NCBI GenBank assembly: GCA_015272515.1
Contig: JACYLN010000059.1
Span: 1 to 64,000, forward strand
Length of the DNA: 64,000 nt
From: Leptolyngbyaceae cyanobacterium C42_A2020_001
Lineage (GTDB): Bacteria; Cyanobacteriota; Cyanobacteriia; Leptolyngbyales; Leptolyngbyaceae
Direction of reading: 5' to 3'
Part shown: positions 8,396 to 17,196 of the stretch, one piece after another
Layout: each line of letters opens with the position of its first letter
Position numbering within the stretch: the first letter of the stretch is position 1
Position numbers and translations under genes: made by a program
The notes under the pieces: model-generated
Told to the model about the DNA's origin: nothing
Databases searched by the model: none
Seen by the model: only the letters and a program-made list of their open reading frames with translations

Positions 8396-9421
8396 CTAAA
8401 TTCCACAACTCATTTGCAAATCCTCAACCTGGTAGTTAGCTGGAGTGGCACTTTGCAGTTGCAATAGCGGCACTTTGAAATAGCCTGTCACAGAGGCAAA
8501 ATTTTCGATAGAAGCAAATGCCAACAAACGGTAAGCCCCTGGTTTCTCTAAGGTGATTTGAGGCAACAAGATAGTGCATTTTGCCGCATCCTGGAGTTGC
8601 ACTGTGATGCGGGTTTCTCCCAGGTCTGTAACTTCGCCTGTTGCTAGATGGCGTGCTTGCCCTTTGGCATGGTAGACGATGGATTTATTAGTGGAGTTGG
8701 CGATCGCATCAGCTGCAATTCCTACCGTTAATTCCACTGCAAAAGGAACGTTGGTCACCAAACTGTCAGCCATCAGTGGATCGGCTTTGCCTGCAACCAT
8801 TGGGCTATCAGGTAAACCCGCCTGAAAGATCCGGATTTCAGCAATATCAATCGCGATGGGTTCCGCAGATGCCACGATTGCTCCTCCATTAGCTTCTAGC
8901 GTTTCAGTCAAGCGATCGTGCAGCCACTGGTGCAGCGGGTCTTCGGCAATGCCTGCCCAACTCTCAACTATTCCAGTTTCTAGCTGTTGAATCAAAGTGC
9001 GCTGCTCTTTTATACCGTTCACTTCGCGGGTTTGCACTTCAATGTTGAAGCCAGTAACCGTGTTCCATTCATCTCTGGGTTGGGCAGTGGATGGAGGCGG
9101 CACATCGAACGCGATCGCCTTCGGGCATTCTTGATCGAGTTCCACTTCAGGAAATGAGCTTTTGCTGGGGATGTAATTCGTCAAAATTTGTGCCTGTTTC
9201 ACCCACCCTTCTACTTCACTTTGCGACACTATATAACCAATTTCTTTTAATTGCTCTCTTAGTTCTACAACAGTTACTTGAGCGAGTGCATAAATGGTTT
9301 TAATACCAAGTGATTCCAGCCATTTTTTCTTTGTCGAGCCAATACCTCGGATACAAGTCAATCCCTGCGACTGCTTTCCATTCCCATTATCTACAGCTTG
9401 GTTTGTTGGCAACTCACTCAT
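8396..9421 (-). CDS. Helix-hairpin-helix protein with C-terminal beta domain, unknown
   Basis: A 341-residue protein in three parts. Residues about 20-78 form a helix-hairpin-helix pair (LTCIRGIGSTKKKWLESLG, then LAQVTVVELREQL), like DUF4332/HHH_5 domains that bind DNA or act as protein adaptors. Residues about 115-185 hold a conserved-looking mixed segment (EWNTVTGFNIEVQ, EDPLHQWLHDRL). Residues about 190-330 form a beta-rich domain that by eye follows the same strand pattern as the product of the gene just upstream. No enzyme motif is visible. Function unknown; a structural or adaptor role is inferred. Confidence 0.65.
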   Translation of the reverse strand: MSELPTNQAVDNGNGKQSQGLTCIRGIGSTKKKWLESLGIKTIYALAQVTVVELREQLKEIGYIVSQSEVEGWVKQAQILTNYIPSKSSFPEVELDQECPKAIAFDVPPPSTAQPRDEWNTVTGFNIEVQTREVNGIKEQRTLIQQLETGIVESWAGIAEDPLHQWLHDRLTETLEANGGAIVASAEPIAIDIAEIRIFQAGLPDSPMVAGKADPLMADSLVTNVPFAVELTVGIAADAIANSTNKSIVYHAKGQARHLATGEVTDLGETRITVQLQDAAKCTILLPQITLEKPGAYRLLAFASIENFASVTGYFKVPLLQLQSATPANYQVEDLQMSCGI

Positions 9422-9506
9422 ATCAGCAACATCCTGTTGTATTGATTCCCTTACGTTATTTGCTGCTTAGTCAGCAATGAATGTTCAAAAGCTTTTTAGA
9501 GAAACA

Positions 9507-9531
9507 CTGGTAGGCACTAGTAACCTACCAG
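9507..9531 (-). terminator. Probable intrinsic terminator after the beta-rich protein gene
   Basis: CTGGTAGG (9507-9514) pairs perfectly with CCTACCAG (9524-9531) around a nine-base loop. On the minus strand it is followed by TGTTTCTC. It lies between the two paralogous genes, so the upstream beta-rich protein probably has its own short transcript, with some read-through to the helix-hairpin-helix gene. Confidence 0.5.
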
Positions 9532-9663
9532 GGAAGAACCTATCCAAGCTGCTGGTTAAAGTTATCACAACCTCTCCATAGAGCTTGGAATCGGTTCTCA
9601 CCGCTTCCTGGGTACCATAGGAGCACGGTGATGGGTTAGATACACAGCATGACTGCCGCAGAT

Positions 9664-10212
9664 TTAGATTTCTGCACCAGCGGGATACACTTGAAGCAGA
9701 ACTTCTTTGATGTAGCCATGACCGAAGATCTTGGTGCTGCACGCATTACGAACAGGACCAACTTCAGCCGTTGCAGAGATGGAATACAGACCAGAGGTCA
9801 AACCATCGCGGGCAGGAACGCCGCTATAGGTAACACGGTAGCTGTAAACATCTTTGCGGGTCAGGATGGTTTGAGACAGGTCAACTTCAACTGCACGACG
9901 ACCAAGTCCTTCAAACGCGAAGTAGATGGTCACTTGGGTTCCCAGACACATTAACAATTCTGTTAAAGGTGCACGGTTGAACTCGATGTCAACACTCACG
10001 TCGTAAGCTTCGTCAGCCGCAATAATGTAAGGAGAATTGGCAGGAGCCGCTGGCTTGGTGCTTCTACCGCGAACATTCAAGTTAGATAGTTTGAAAGAAA
10101 CAGGACCAACGATGCTGCGGGAGTAGGTTTCGCTGTTGGTGAGTTCATCAGGTTGTCCGGGAACTCCCTTCAGTTCAGCAGTCATTGCCATTGCTTCGAT
10201 TTCCAAAGACAT
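9664..10212 (-). CDS. Beta-rich conserved protein, paralogous to the next gene's C-terminal domain
   Basis: A 182-residue protein with no signal peptide or membrane segment. Its alternating polar/apolar strands suggest a beta sandwich. Segments such as DVSVDIEFN, TIYFAFEG, SGLYSISATAEV and the end VLLQVYP line up with FAVELTVGI, SIVYHAKG, GAYRLLAFASI and PLLQLQ in the downstream helix-hairpin-helix protein. I took ATG 10212, with GAGG eight bases upstream. The frame stays open to 10341, but that extension is low-complexity (SKGASDKAQTP). No known family recognised; function unknown. Confidence 0.65.
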   Translation of the reverse strand: MSLEIEAMAMTAELKGVPGQPDELTNSETYSRSIVGPVSFKLSNLNVRGRSTKPAAPANSPYIIAADEAYDVSVDIEFNRAPLTELLMCLGTQVTIYFAFEGLGRRAVEVDLSQTILTRKDVYSYRVTYSGVPARDGLTSGLYSISATAEVGPVRNACSTKIFGHGYIKEVLLQVYPAGAEI

Positions 10213-10435
10213 CAAATTTTCCTCGTGATTTTCAGACTCTTGATTAACTGACAAGCCTTGCGGGATGGGCGTTTGAGCTTTGTCGCTTGCTCCTTTGCTT
10301 GTCATGTCTCTATGATGGCAGCGCCGCTTCTTCCTCAGCATTCCCCCCTAAGGGTACTCTTAGAGGAAAAAAGACAGGCAGCAGTAAGAACTGACTTTGT
10401 AGCCGAATCTGAAGATCGTTTTGATTGAATTACTA

Positions 10436-10465
10436 ACGAAAAAGGGTGAGAGAATCCCACCCTTT
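10436..10465 (-). terminator. Intrinsic terminator of ilvB
   Basis: On the minus strand AAAGGGTG pairs with CACCCTTT (10458-10465 with 10441-10448) around nine bases, and the stem runs into a five-T tract. It lies about 80 bp past the ilvB stop codon. Confidence 0.75.
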
Positions 10466-10543
10466 GAACTGATTAAAGTAATATGCTTTGGTCAGATTTA
10501 GAAGAACCTCCAGATTTCGAGTTGGATACGGTTCAGACTGCAA

Positions 10544-12379
10544 TTACAACTTTGTGCCGCATTCGGGACAGAAGCGGTTTGTAGACAAATTTTTAGCGCT
10601 GCAATTGCTGCAATGAATCAGTTCTGTTACTTTTTCTAGACGTTTGTGTTCTGGTAAGCCGATCATCTGGGCGTTGTTTTTGCCGGAGGGTACCATCGGG
10701 TAGCAGTTTTCATCCTTTTTGACGCGGGCTTCCAGCAAGACAGGACCGTTGTGTGCCAGCATTTCAGCGATCGCACCTTTGAGTTCATCCCGCGATCGCA
10801 CCACCATACCTTTGATACCGTAAGCCTCTGCCAACTTCACCACATCAGGCATTCCCGTTTGCATATTGGATTGGGAATAGCGCTCGTCATAAAAGGCTTC
10901 CTGCCACTGGCGCACCATCCCCTGCCAGCCATTGTTGATGATTACCGTTTTCACGTTGATGCCATACTGGGACAGCGTGCCCAACTCCTGAATATTCATT
11001 TGAATACTGGCATCACCGCTAATGCAAATCACCTCTTCATCCGGCATTGCCACCTTTGCACCCATCGCGGCAGGCATGCCGTAGCCCATTGTGCCTAACC
11101 CGGCACTAGAGAGCCAGCGGCGAGGACCGTTCTTTAAGAACTGAGCTGCCCACATTTGATGTTGTCCTACATCTGTGCTGTAAAACGCATGGGGTGCCTG
11201 ATTTCCTACTTCCACAATCACTTCTTGCGGGGAGAGGCTATCGGCATAGTGGGGCACAACCAGGGGGTAGTCTTCCCGCCAGCGGTTGATGCGGTTAAGC
11301 CATGCCTGGTTGCGATCGGGTTCGTGGCGATCGCCGTCTTCCTGACTGCGCCGCAGCATATCCACCAAAACATGCCGCACGTCTCCCACAATCGGCACTT
11401 CGGGCGCACGGTTTTTCCCAACTTCGGCGGGGTCAATGTCAATGTGAATGACTTGAGCATGGGGCGCAAATTCGTTCAGCTTGCCTGTTACTCGGTCATC
11501 AAAGCGAGCACCAACGGCAATTAACAGATCACACTCCATCACGGCAAAGTTGGAGTAAGCCGTGCCATGCATCCCCAACATTCCCACTGAGAGGGGATGA
11601 TGTTCGTCAAATGCACCAATGCCCATCAGGGTCGTGGTTACAGGCAAATTGAACAGTTCTGCCAGTTCTTTAATTTCGGCGTGGGCACCCGCCGCGATCG
11701 CGCCTCCACCCACATAAAGCAACGGTTGTTTTGCCTGACGGATTAGCTTCAGCGCATTGGCAATCTGGTTGGGGTGCCCTTTTACCGTTGGACGATAGCC
11801 CGGCAGTTTGATCGAACCCGGTTCCACCGGAACATAATCAAATTCTTCGGTTCCCACATCTTTGGGAATATCGATCAGGACTGGACCGGGACGACCTGTA
11901 CTGGCAATGTAAAAGGCTTCTGCCACAACTCGTGCCATGTCTCGCGGGTCACGCACCACGTAAGAATGCTTCACGATAGGCAGGGTAATGCCGTAGATGT
12001 CAGTTTCCTGGAAGGCATCACTGCCGATCGCATGACGAGGCACTTGCCCGGTCACCACAACCATTGGAATTGAATCCATGTGGGCAGTGGCAATTCCAGT
12101 GACGAGATTAGTTGCACCGGGACCTGATGTACCGAAGCAAACACCGACTCGACCCGTTGCCCTGGCGTAACCATCTGCCGCGTGAGTTGCGCCCTGCTCG
12201 TGCCGCACTAAAATGTGTTGCAGTTCGCCGCGAGCTTCAAAGCGATAGAGTTCGTCATAAATTGGCAGAATTGCACCACCAGGATAGCCAAAAATGTGTG
12301 TGACACCGTGGCGCTTCAAGCTATCCATCAATGCGTAAGCACCCGTTGCCCGTTGAACAGCTACACGTTGAAGTTGCAC
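10544..12379 (-). CDS. ilvB: Acetolactate synthase large subunit with C-terminal zinc ribbon
   Basis: A 611-residue thiamine-diphosphate enzyme that condenses pyruvate to acetolactate (or to acetohydroxybutyrate) in branched-chain amino-acid synthesis. The N-terminal PYR domain has [14 protein letters not shown] and [13 protein letters not shown]; the C-terminal domain has the cofactor motif starting SGDASIQMN and ending INNGWQGM. Residues about 588-611 add CSNC-x10-CPEC, a complete four-cysteine zinc ribbon after the normal end of the enzyme. The regulatory small subunit (ilvN) is not adjacent. It is transcribed away from the lipoxygenase gene. Confidence 0.95.
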   Translation of the reverse strand: MQLQRVAVQRATGAYALMDSLKRHGVTHIFGYPGGAILPIYDELYRFEARGELQHILVRHEQGATHAADGYARATGRVGVCFGTSGPGATNLVTGIATAHMDSIPMVVVTGQVPRHAIGSDAFQETDIYGITLPIVKHSYVVRDPRDMARVVAEAFYIASTGRPGPVLIDIPKDVGTEEFDYVPVEPGSIKLPGYRPTVKGHPNQIANALKLIRQAKQPLLYVGGGAIAAGAHAEIKELAELFNLPVTTTLMGIGAFDEHHPLSVGMLGMHGTAYSNFAVMECDLLIAVGARFDDRVTGKLNEFAPHAQVIHIDIDPAEVGKNRAPEVPIVGDVRHVLVDMLRRSQEDGDRHEPDRNQAWLNRINRWREDYPLVVPHYADSLSPQEVIVEVGNQAPHAFYSTDVGQHQMWAAQFLKNGPRRWLSSAGLGTMGYGMPAAMGAKVAMPDEEVICISGDASIQMNIQELGTLSQYGINVKTVIINNGWQGMVRQWQEAFYDERYSQSNMQTGMPDVVKLAEAYGIKGMVVRSRDELKGAIAEMLAHNGPVLLEARVKKDENCYPMVPSGKNNAQMIGLPEHKRLEKVTELIHCSNCSAKNLSTNRFCPECGTKL

Positions 12380-12723
12380 AGCAAAATCCTCGCCAGTCCT
12401 AGAATAAAGTTTTGTATCGAATGTTGCACTAATGCCTGAAACTTCAGTCTAGAGCGGATCTTGATCCCTGTCGAGAAACTTTGATCACGCTGATAAAGCT
12501 CTGCAACGCCGATAGGTTATGGAATTGAGCCTGATGCAGGTTCAATTCACATCAGAATATTGTGACATTGAATACGATTTTTTTTCAAATTCTTGAGTTC
12601 CGGCGCTAAATAATGCATCCACTGTCCCGATCTGGAATCACCGGATGAGGTTTTGAAGATCAGGTAGAAATAAAGAACGCGGCGATCGCGCCTTCCTCTC
12701 ATCCTCCACAGGCAAGCATCATT
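12380..12723. other. Divergent promoter region between ilvB and lipoxygenase genes
   Basis: Neither strand carries a convincing gene here. The stretch must hold promoters for both flanking genes. Its main feature is the near-perfect inverted repeat at 12532-12558, listed separately. An eight-base T run follows it at about 12580. I could not assign -35/-10 boxes with confidence. Confidence 0.5.
12532..12558. promoter_or_regulatory. 27-bp inverted repeat, candidate operator
   Basis: GAATTGAGCCTG and CAGGTTCAATTC form 12-base arms around a three-base centre; the single non-complementary pair is G against T. The compact symmetry suits a dimeric regulator better than a terminator, as no T tract follows directly. 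It lies about 150 bp upstream of the ilvB start and 165 bp upstream of the lipoxygenase start, so it could serve either. Confidence 0.45.
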
Positions 12724-14613
12724 ATGGCTTTCTATCACCCGCCCCACCTGAAACAGGGACAGTATCGCTATGACCCAACGGCTCTAAACCAGGCTGGTCC
12801 CGCCCGGTTGTTTCCCTATGCCGGAGAAGACGGGCTACTGCGTTACGTAATGACTCGCCTCGGACGCACTCTGCTAAATCAAGGGCGTTTGTCTCAGCCC
12901 TGGAATTTACTATCTGACCAGCTTGAGGAAGGCGCTAAGGCTCTGGAAAAAGGCTGGTACTTCCTCACTACTCAGTTAGTCGATCTCAAAATTTTTCAGT
13001 CTGGCTGGTTTAACCTGGATTTGCCCCCAGACGAGCAGTTTGATTCCAACTTCGTCCAGGCTCGCCGCGTGATGATGAATGCAGTACGGGATGCTCAAAA
13101 AGCGTCAGAAAACATCCCCTCGCTGCCAGAAGCCCAATCCCGTTTCTACACTGCCTTGAAACCGCATGGCTACTCTACCCCAGTCACCGTGTCAATTCAT
13201 CAACGGGATGGAGGATTGAGCGATCGCGAGTTTGCCCGTCAGCGCTTGGCTGGACAAAACCCAATGGTGTTGCGCCAAGTTCGCTCAACTGACCAACCTC
13301 TACTGCAAACCTGGGCTGAAGCTTACACTCTGGCAACGGGAGAATCGATCCATCTGGTGCAAGCAGCGAACGAGAACCGTTTGTTTCTGGCGGATTATCC
13401 CTTGTTGGCAAACCTGACTCCGGCTGACCTGCAACCGGGTCGATATGTGGGTAGCCCGATAGCATTGTTCTACCGCTCCTCTCAAGGCTTGGAGCCAGTG
13501 CTGATTCAACTGCAACCGGGTAGCATTTTAACGCCAGAGCCGGATAGGGATGCCTGGATGCGAGCGAAGCTCTATGTCCAGGTTGCAGATGTAACTCACC
13601 ACGAACTAATTGCTCACCTGGCTGATACACACCTGGCAATGGAAGCATTTGCGATCGCGACTCCGCGGCAGTTGCCAATCAATCATCCGGTTTACCGTTT
13701 GTTAAAACCTCATTTTCAGTTTTTGCTAGCGATCAACACTCGTGGCAATACCATCTTATTGGGCGAGGGTGCCGCAATTGATAACCTCATGGCTCCCACC
13801 CGTGCGGCTTCGTTGGAGTTGATTAATCGCGCTTACCGCGATCGCCCCTTCCAGGACTACGCCTTACCCCAAAATCTCCAACAGCGAGGAGTTACCGCCG
13901 ACGTTCTGCCAAACTTTCCCTACCGCGACGATGCGCTGCTGCTGTGGCAGGCGATCGCCCAATACACCACAAATTTCTTACAGCGGTACTACCCTGATGA
14001 CGCTGCTATTCAACAAGATCCCTACTTACAAGCGTGGGCAGCCGAACTCGGAGCACCCCTGGATACTCGCCCCTCTGGTGAATTTCCTCAAGCTCCTGCC
14101 TGGATGCCCGCAGACCTGATCACTGAGGTAGAGCTAAACCTGAATAATCTCCCCACCCATCCCCGTGTACCAGGTTTTCCTACTCAGTTAACTAACTTAC
14201 AACACCTGATCGACATTACCACCCAAATCATCTTTACCTGTGGACCGCAACACGCAGCCGTAAATTTCAGCCAGTTCGATTATGTCGGCTATCCTCCCAA
14301 TGCACCGCTGGCTGCCTATTGCCCACCCGATAAATGCACTGCTTTAGCCGATTTTCTACCCCCCTTAGAGCAGCAGTTGGGACAGATGGAACTGACCCTG
14401 GCTCTCAGCGGCATTTGCTGGGGAACGTTGGGCAGTTCGGCTCAAATTCCCTTTGCAGATCTGAGCGATCGCGCTGTTCTCAGTCAGTTTCAGCATGAAT
14501 TGCAGGAAATTGAGCGGAAAATTGGCGATCGCAATCGTGCAAGGCTCCTAGACTGGGGCATAGACTATCCCTACCTGCTTCCCTCCCGCATCCCCAACAG
14601 TATCAATATCTAA
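12724..14613 (+). CDS. Lipoxygenase
   Basis: A 629-residue non-haem iron dioxygenase that adds O2 to polyunsaturated fatty acids. The iron-binding helix reads HLADTH (His298, His303) and continues in the family block MEAFAIATPRQLPINHPVYRLLKPH-like sequence. A third ligand follows at His510, with Asn514 four residues later, and the chain ends in the obligatory C-terminal isoleucine (Ile629). At this length it lacks most of the PLAT domain seen in plants, as do other bacterial 'mini' lipoxygenases. It faces ilvB divergently; a YnfA-like gene lies convergent downstream. Position specificity cannot be read by eye. Confidence 0.93.
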   Translation: MAFYHPPHLKQGQYRYDPTALNQAGPARLFPYAGEDGLLRYVMTRLGRTLLNQGRLSQPWNLLSDQLEEGAKALEKGWYFLTTQLVDLKIFQSGWFNLDLPPDEQFDSNFVQARRVMMNAVRDAQKASENIPSLPEAQSRFYTALKPHGYSTPVTVSIHQRDGGLSDREFARQRLAGQNPMVLRQVRSTDQPLLQTWAEAYTLATGESIHLVQAANENRLFLADYPLLANLTPADLQPGRYVGSPIALFYRSSQGLEPVLIQLQPGSILTPEPDRDAWMRAKLYVQVADVTHHELIAHLADTHLAMEAFAIATPRQLPINHPVYRLLKPHFQFLLAINTRGNTILLGEGAAIDNLMAPTRAASLELINRAYRDRPFQDYALPQNLQQRGVTADVLPNFPYRDDALLLWQAIAQYTTNFLQRYYPDDAAIQQDPYLQAWAAELGAPLDTRPSGEFPQAPAWMPADLITEVELNLNNLPTHPRVPGFPTQLTNLQHLIDITTQIIFTCGPQHAAVNFSQFDYVGYPPNAPLAAYCPPDKCTALADFLPPLEQQLGQMELTLALSGICWGTLGSSAQIPFADLSDRAVLSQFQHELQEIERKIGDRNRARLLDWGIDYPYLLPSRIPNSINI

Positions 14614-14636
14614 ACACCTCGCAAGGACAGACGGAC

Positions 14637-14960
14637 TTACTGTCTGGGAGCGTACATCATAATCAAAACTCCCAGAAAAATAACCCACCCGCCCAGTAAA
14701 TCGAACTTATCTGGGCTAACGCGATCGACTAGCCAGCCCCACAAAATTGAGAGCACGATGAAAACACCCCCGTATGCCGCATAAGCACGTCCAAAGTGGG
14801 TGGGTTGCAAAGTTGGCACTGCCCCATATACCCCCAGTATTACAACTCCAAGCAGGGCCAGCCAAAGGCTCTTGCCTTCCCGCAAAGACAACCAGACTAA
14901 ATAACCGCCCCCAATTTCACATAACCCCGCAAGCATGAAAAACAACATTGATTGGATCAC
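14637..14960 (-). CDS. YnfA/UPF0060 family small membrane protein
   Basis: A 107-residue protein with four hydrophobic helices. The motifs ALCEI-like [12 protein letters not shown] at the N-terminus and [11 protein letters not shown] mid-protein define UPF0060. GTG 14960 gives MIQSMLFFM, which aligns with the start of the family and gives nearly its usual 108 residues; an AGGAT lies seven bases upstream. ATG 14948 would remove four residues. Small multidrug-resistance-like folding is known for the family, but its transport substrate is unsettled. The gene is convergent with the lipoxygenase, with only 23 bp between stops. Confidence 0.85.
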   Translation of the reverse strand: MIQSMLFFMLAGLCEIGGGYLVWLSLREGKSLWLALLGVVILGVYGAVPTLQPTHFGRAYAAYGGVFIVLSILWGWLVDRVSPDKFDLLGGWVIFLGVLIMMYAPRQ

Positions 14961-15160
14961 AAATCTATCCTTTGAATTGATAACCCCAACGGTTTTACTG
15001 GTTTTGGAAAACGAGTGCAATCATTTGTAGAATGAGTTACGCTACGCTAACCCATACAGGCGTTGGGTTTCGTGTCTCAGCCCAACCTTGCGGTAATGCC
15101 GGTCTTTTCTTGCCCGATTAATCATAGTTACAGCCGTTGCCTTCTTTGATAGGAGATAAT

Positions 15161-16408
15161 TCATGGCAAGATTCCAGCCTGCTGATAGATGGGTTTCACC
15201 AGTTTTCTTAAATTGGGCAGTTGCTGACTGAAGACGAACGAGGCAAGCAAACAAACACTTCCCCCCAAGACCAGAGTGGCAGGTGCGCCAATACGGCTTG
15301 CTAATACGCCAAATAACAGGTTGCCAAAGGGCACCACCCCTAGAAATGCCATTGTGAACAGGCTTAAAACCCGTCCGCGCTTGCTGTCTTCCACGACGGT
15401 TTGTAACACCGTGTTGCTGGCAGCAATTTGCAGAATTGATCCCAACCCGATCGCCAGCGAACACAGCAGCGATAAACTCAGGTTGCGAGACAATGCAAAT
15501 GCAATTAACCCCGCCCCTGCCAATGCTGGAGCAACCATGATTACCTTGCCCAACCCCACTACTGTCGTGCGGGTAGTGAGATAAATTCCTCCCATTAAGG
15601 CACCAATCCCGGAGGCTGCCATGAGAAACCCAAGTGTGTGAGCATCTCCCTGTAATACCTCAGTTGCAAAGATGGGAACCAGAGTTGTGTAGGACATGGC
15701 CGACAAACTGAAGATCGCCATCAGCAAGAGAATGGCTCGAATGGGCGGAAACCCAAAAGCATACTCAAATCCTTCTCGAATCCATTGCAGTACGTCAATC
15801 TTTCCCTGATTAACCGTGGGTCTGCGGGGAAGGTGCATGGCTAATAGCGCTGCAATCACAGCAATGTAGCTAATGCCATCAACCAAAAAACAAAACCCTG
15901 TACCAATACGGGCAATGATGATTCCGGCGATCGCCGGGCCAACCAATCGGGCACCATTCACCAATGAAGAATTGAGCGCGATCGCGCTAGCCAGGTCAGC
16001 AGGTCGTTCAACCAGGTCTTTCACAAAAGTTTGGCGGGCAGGTGCATCAAACGCATTGATCAATCCCTGACAAAAACTAAGGATGAGAATGTGCCAAATT
16101 TGTATCACACCCATCAGGGTCAAAGTAGCTAATGCCAGCGATTGCAGCATTGCCAAGATTTGGGTCACTATTAGGATTTGATGAGGATTCCGGCGATCGA
16201 CTAGCACGCCCCCAAACGGAGCCAGAACAAAACTGGGGATTTGCCCAGTAAAACCAACAATCCCTAGAATGAGTGCAGAATTTGTCAGTTGATAAACGAG
16301 CCAGATTGTAGCAACCTGCGTCATCCAGGAGCCAATCAACGACAAGCCCTGCCCACCAAAAAACAACCGATAATTTTTCGACCTGAGAGCAGGGATATTG
16401 AACGACAT
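15161..16408 (-). CDS. MFS exporter (EntS/MFS_3-like)
   Basis: A 415-residue major facilitator with 11-12 membrane helices. The N-terminal block NYRLFFGGQGLSLIGSWM and the loop GVLVDRRNPHQIL carry the marks of the MFS_3 group, which includes enterobactin and multidrug exporters. No substrate-specific feature is visible and no biosynthetic cluster is attached. The start is unsure: ATG 16408 begins at the usual point, but the frame is open to 16486 with another ATG at 16471. None has a strong ribosome site. Confidence 0.82.
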   Translation of the reverse strand: MSFNIPALRSKNYRLFFGGQGLSLIGSWMTQVATIWLVYQLTNSALILGIVGFTGQIPSFVLAPFGGVLVDRRNPHQILIVTQILAMLQSLALATLTLMGVIQIWHILILSFCQGLINAFDAPARQTFVKDLVERPADLASAIALNSSLVNGARLVGPAIAGIIIARIGTGFCFLVDGISYIAVIAALLAMHLPRRPTVNQGKIDVLQWIREGFEYAFGFPPIRAILLLMAIFSLSAMSYTTLVPIFATEVLQGDAHTLGFLMAASGIGALMGGIYLTTRTTVVGLGKVIMVAPALAGAGLIAFALSRNLSLSLLCSLAIGLGSILQIAASNTVLQTVVEDSKRGRVLSLFTMAFLGVVPFGNLLFGVLASRIGAPATLVLGGSVCLLASFVFSQQLPNLRKLVKPIYQQAGILP

Positions 16409-16608
16409 AGTTTCGATAGATGAGGTTGTGATACTTTGCGATCGCCACAAATTGAGCAACCGTGCATCCATAGCTATAGGGCACAAAGCAGAGGTGCTTC
16501 ATCCTACGATTGGATGAAGCCGAGGAAAATCTACCAACCGAATGACCGCTCATGCAACCGATTTGGTGGGTTGCGATACACTAAGGACACCTCTTAAGAG
16601 AAACGCTG

Positions 16609-17109
16609 ATGGCAAAAACAAACGGAGCCAAAACTGAATCAGCCGCGGCCAAATTAACGGCACAAAAACCTCCTGCGATCGCTGAGGTAGAAGAGGCTGG
16701 GCTAGAAGCAGACCTGGACGATGAAGATATAGAAAATCTCGATGATGAAGACTTTGAGGCTGAAGCCCTTAATGATGAAGACCTTGAGGACGAAGGTGCA
16801 GCATCGCCAGAAGCATTATCTAGCACACAGGATATTGATGAGTGCTTAAACGCACTAAAAACTTTACTCAGCACGGTTGAAAAACTGCAAAAAGTGCGAC
16901 AAGACGTTGGAGACATCAAACCCTTACTGATCCGAATGCTGGATGGAGAAGTGGTGTCTGGCGACGAGTTGGAACACCTCAAAGCTGGAGTGGGTGGCTT
17001 GTTTCGTTTGGTGAAAGCCTACAGCGACCATCAAACGGCTCTGGCAAACGCGCAACCCGCCAGAACCTTGCTTGATCAGGTTTTAAAACCAGTCGGGAAA
17101 AGTGCTTAG
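16609..17109 (+). CDS. Acidic conserved hypothetical protein
   Basis: A 166-residue soluble protein in two halves. Residues 1-70 are disordered and strongly acidic, with repeated DDED/NDED units (about residues 36-62). Residues 74-166 look like a helical bundle (DECLNALKTLLSTVEKLQ, then GVGGLFRLVKAYSDHQTAL). No family recognised. It ends 87 bp before the CADD-family gene on the same strand, and the pair may be cotranscribed. The acidic arm could bind a basic partner or metal, but this is only inference. Confidence 0.65.
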   Translation: MAKTNGAKTESAAAKLTAQKPPAIAEVEEAGLEADLDDEDIENLDDEDFEAEALNDEDLEDEGAASPEALSSTQDIDECLNALKTLLSTVEKLQKVRQDVGDIKPLLIRMLDGEVVSGDELEHLKAGVGGLFRLVKAYSDHQTALANAQPARTLLDQVLKPVGKSA

Positions 17110-17196
17110 AAGCGATTCCAAAACTCTCCATTTTTTCGTATCTTGAGTGAACTGGTGTCTTGTACACCGTTTGACTTTACTCAAACTGGAGGACTC

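Noticed and set aside
9485-9742. An 85-residue minus-strand frame
   Set aside because: It overlaps the end of the beta-rich protein gene and the terminator hairpin; no homology.
12547-12747. A 66-residue minus-strand frame between ilvB and the lipoxygenase gene
   Set aside because: It overlaps the lipoxygenase start and the palindrome; composition is not protein-like.
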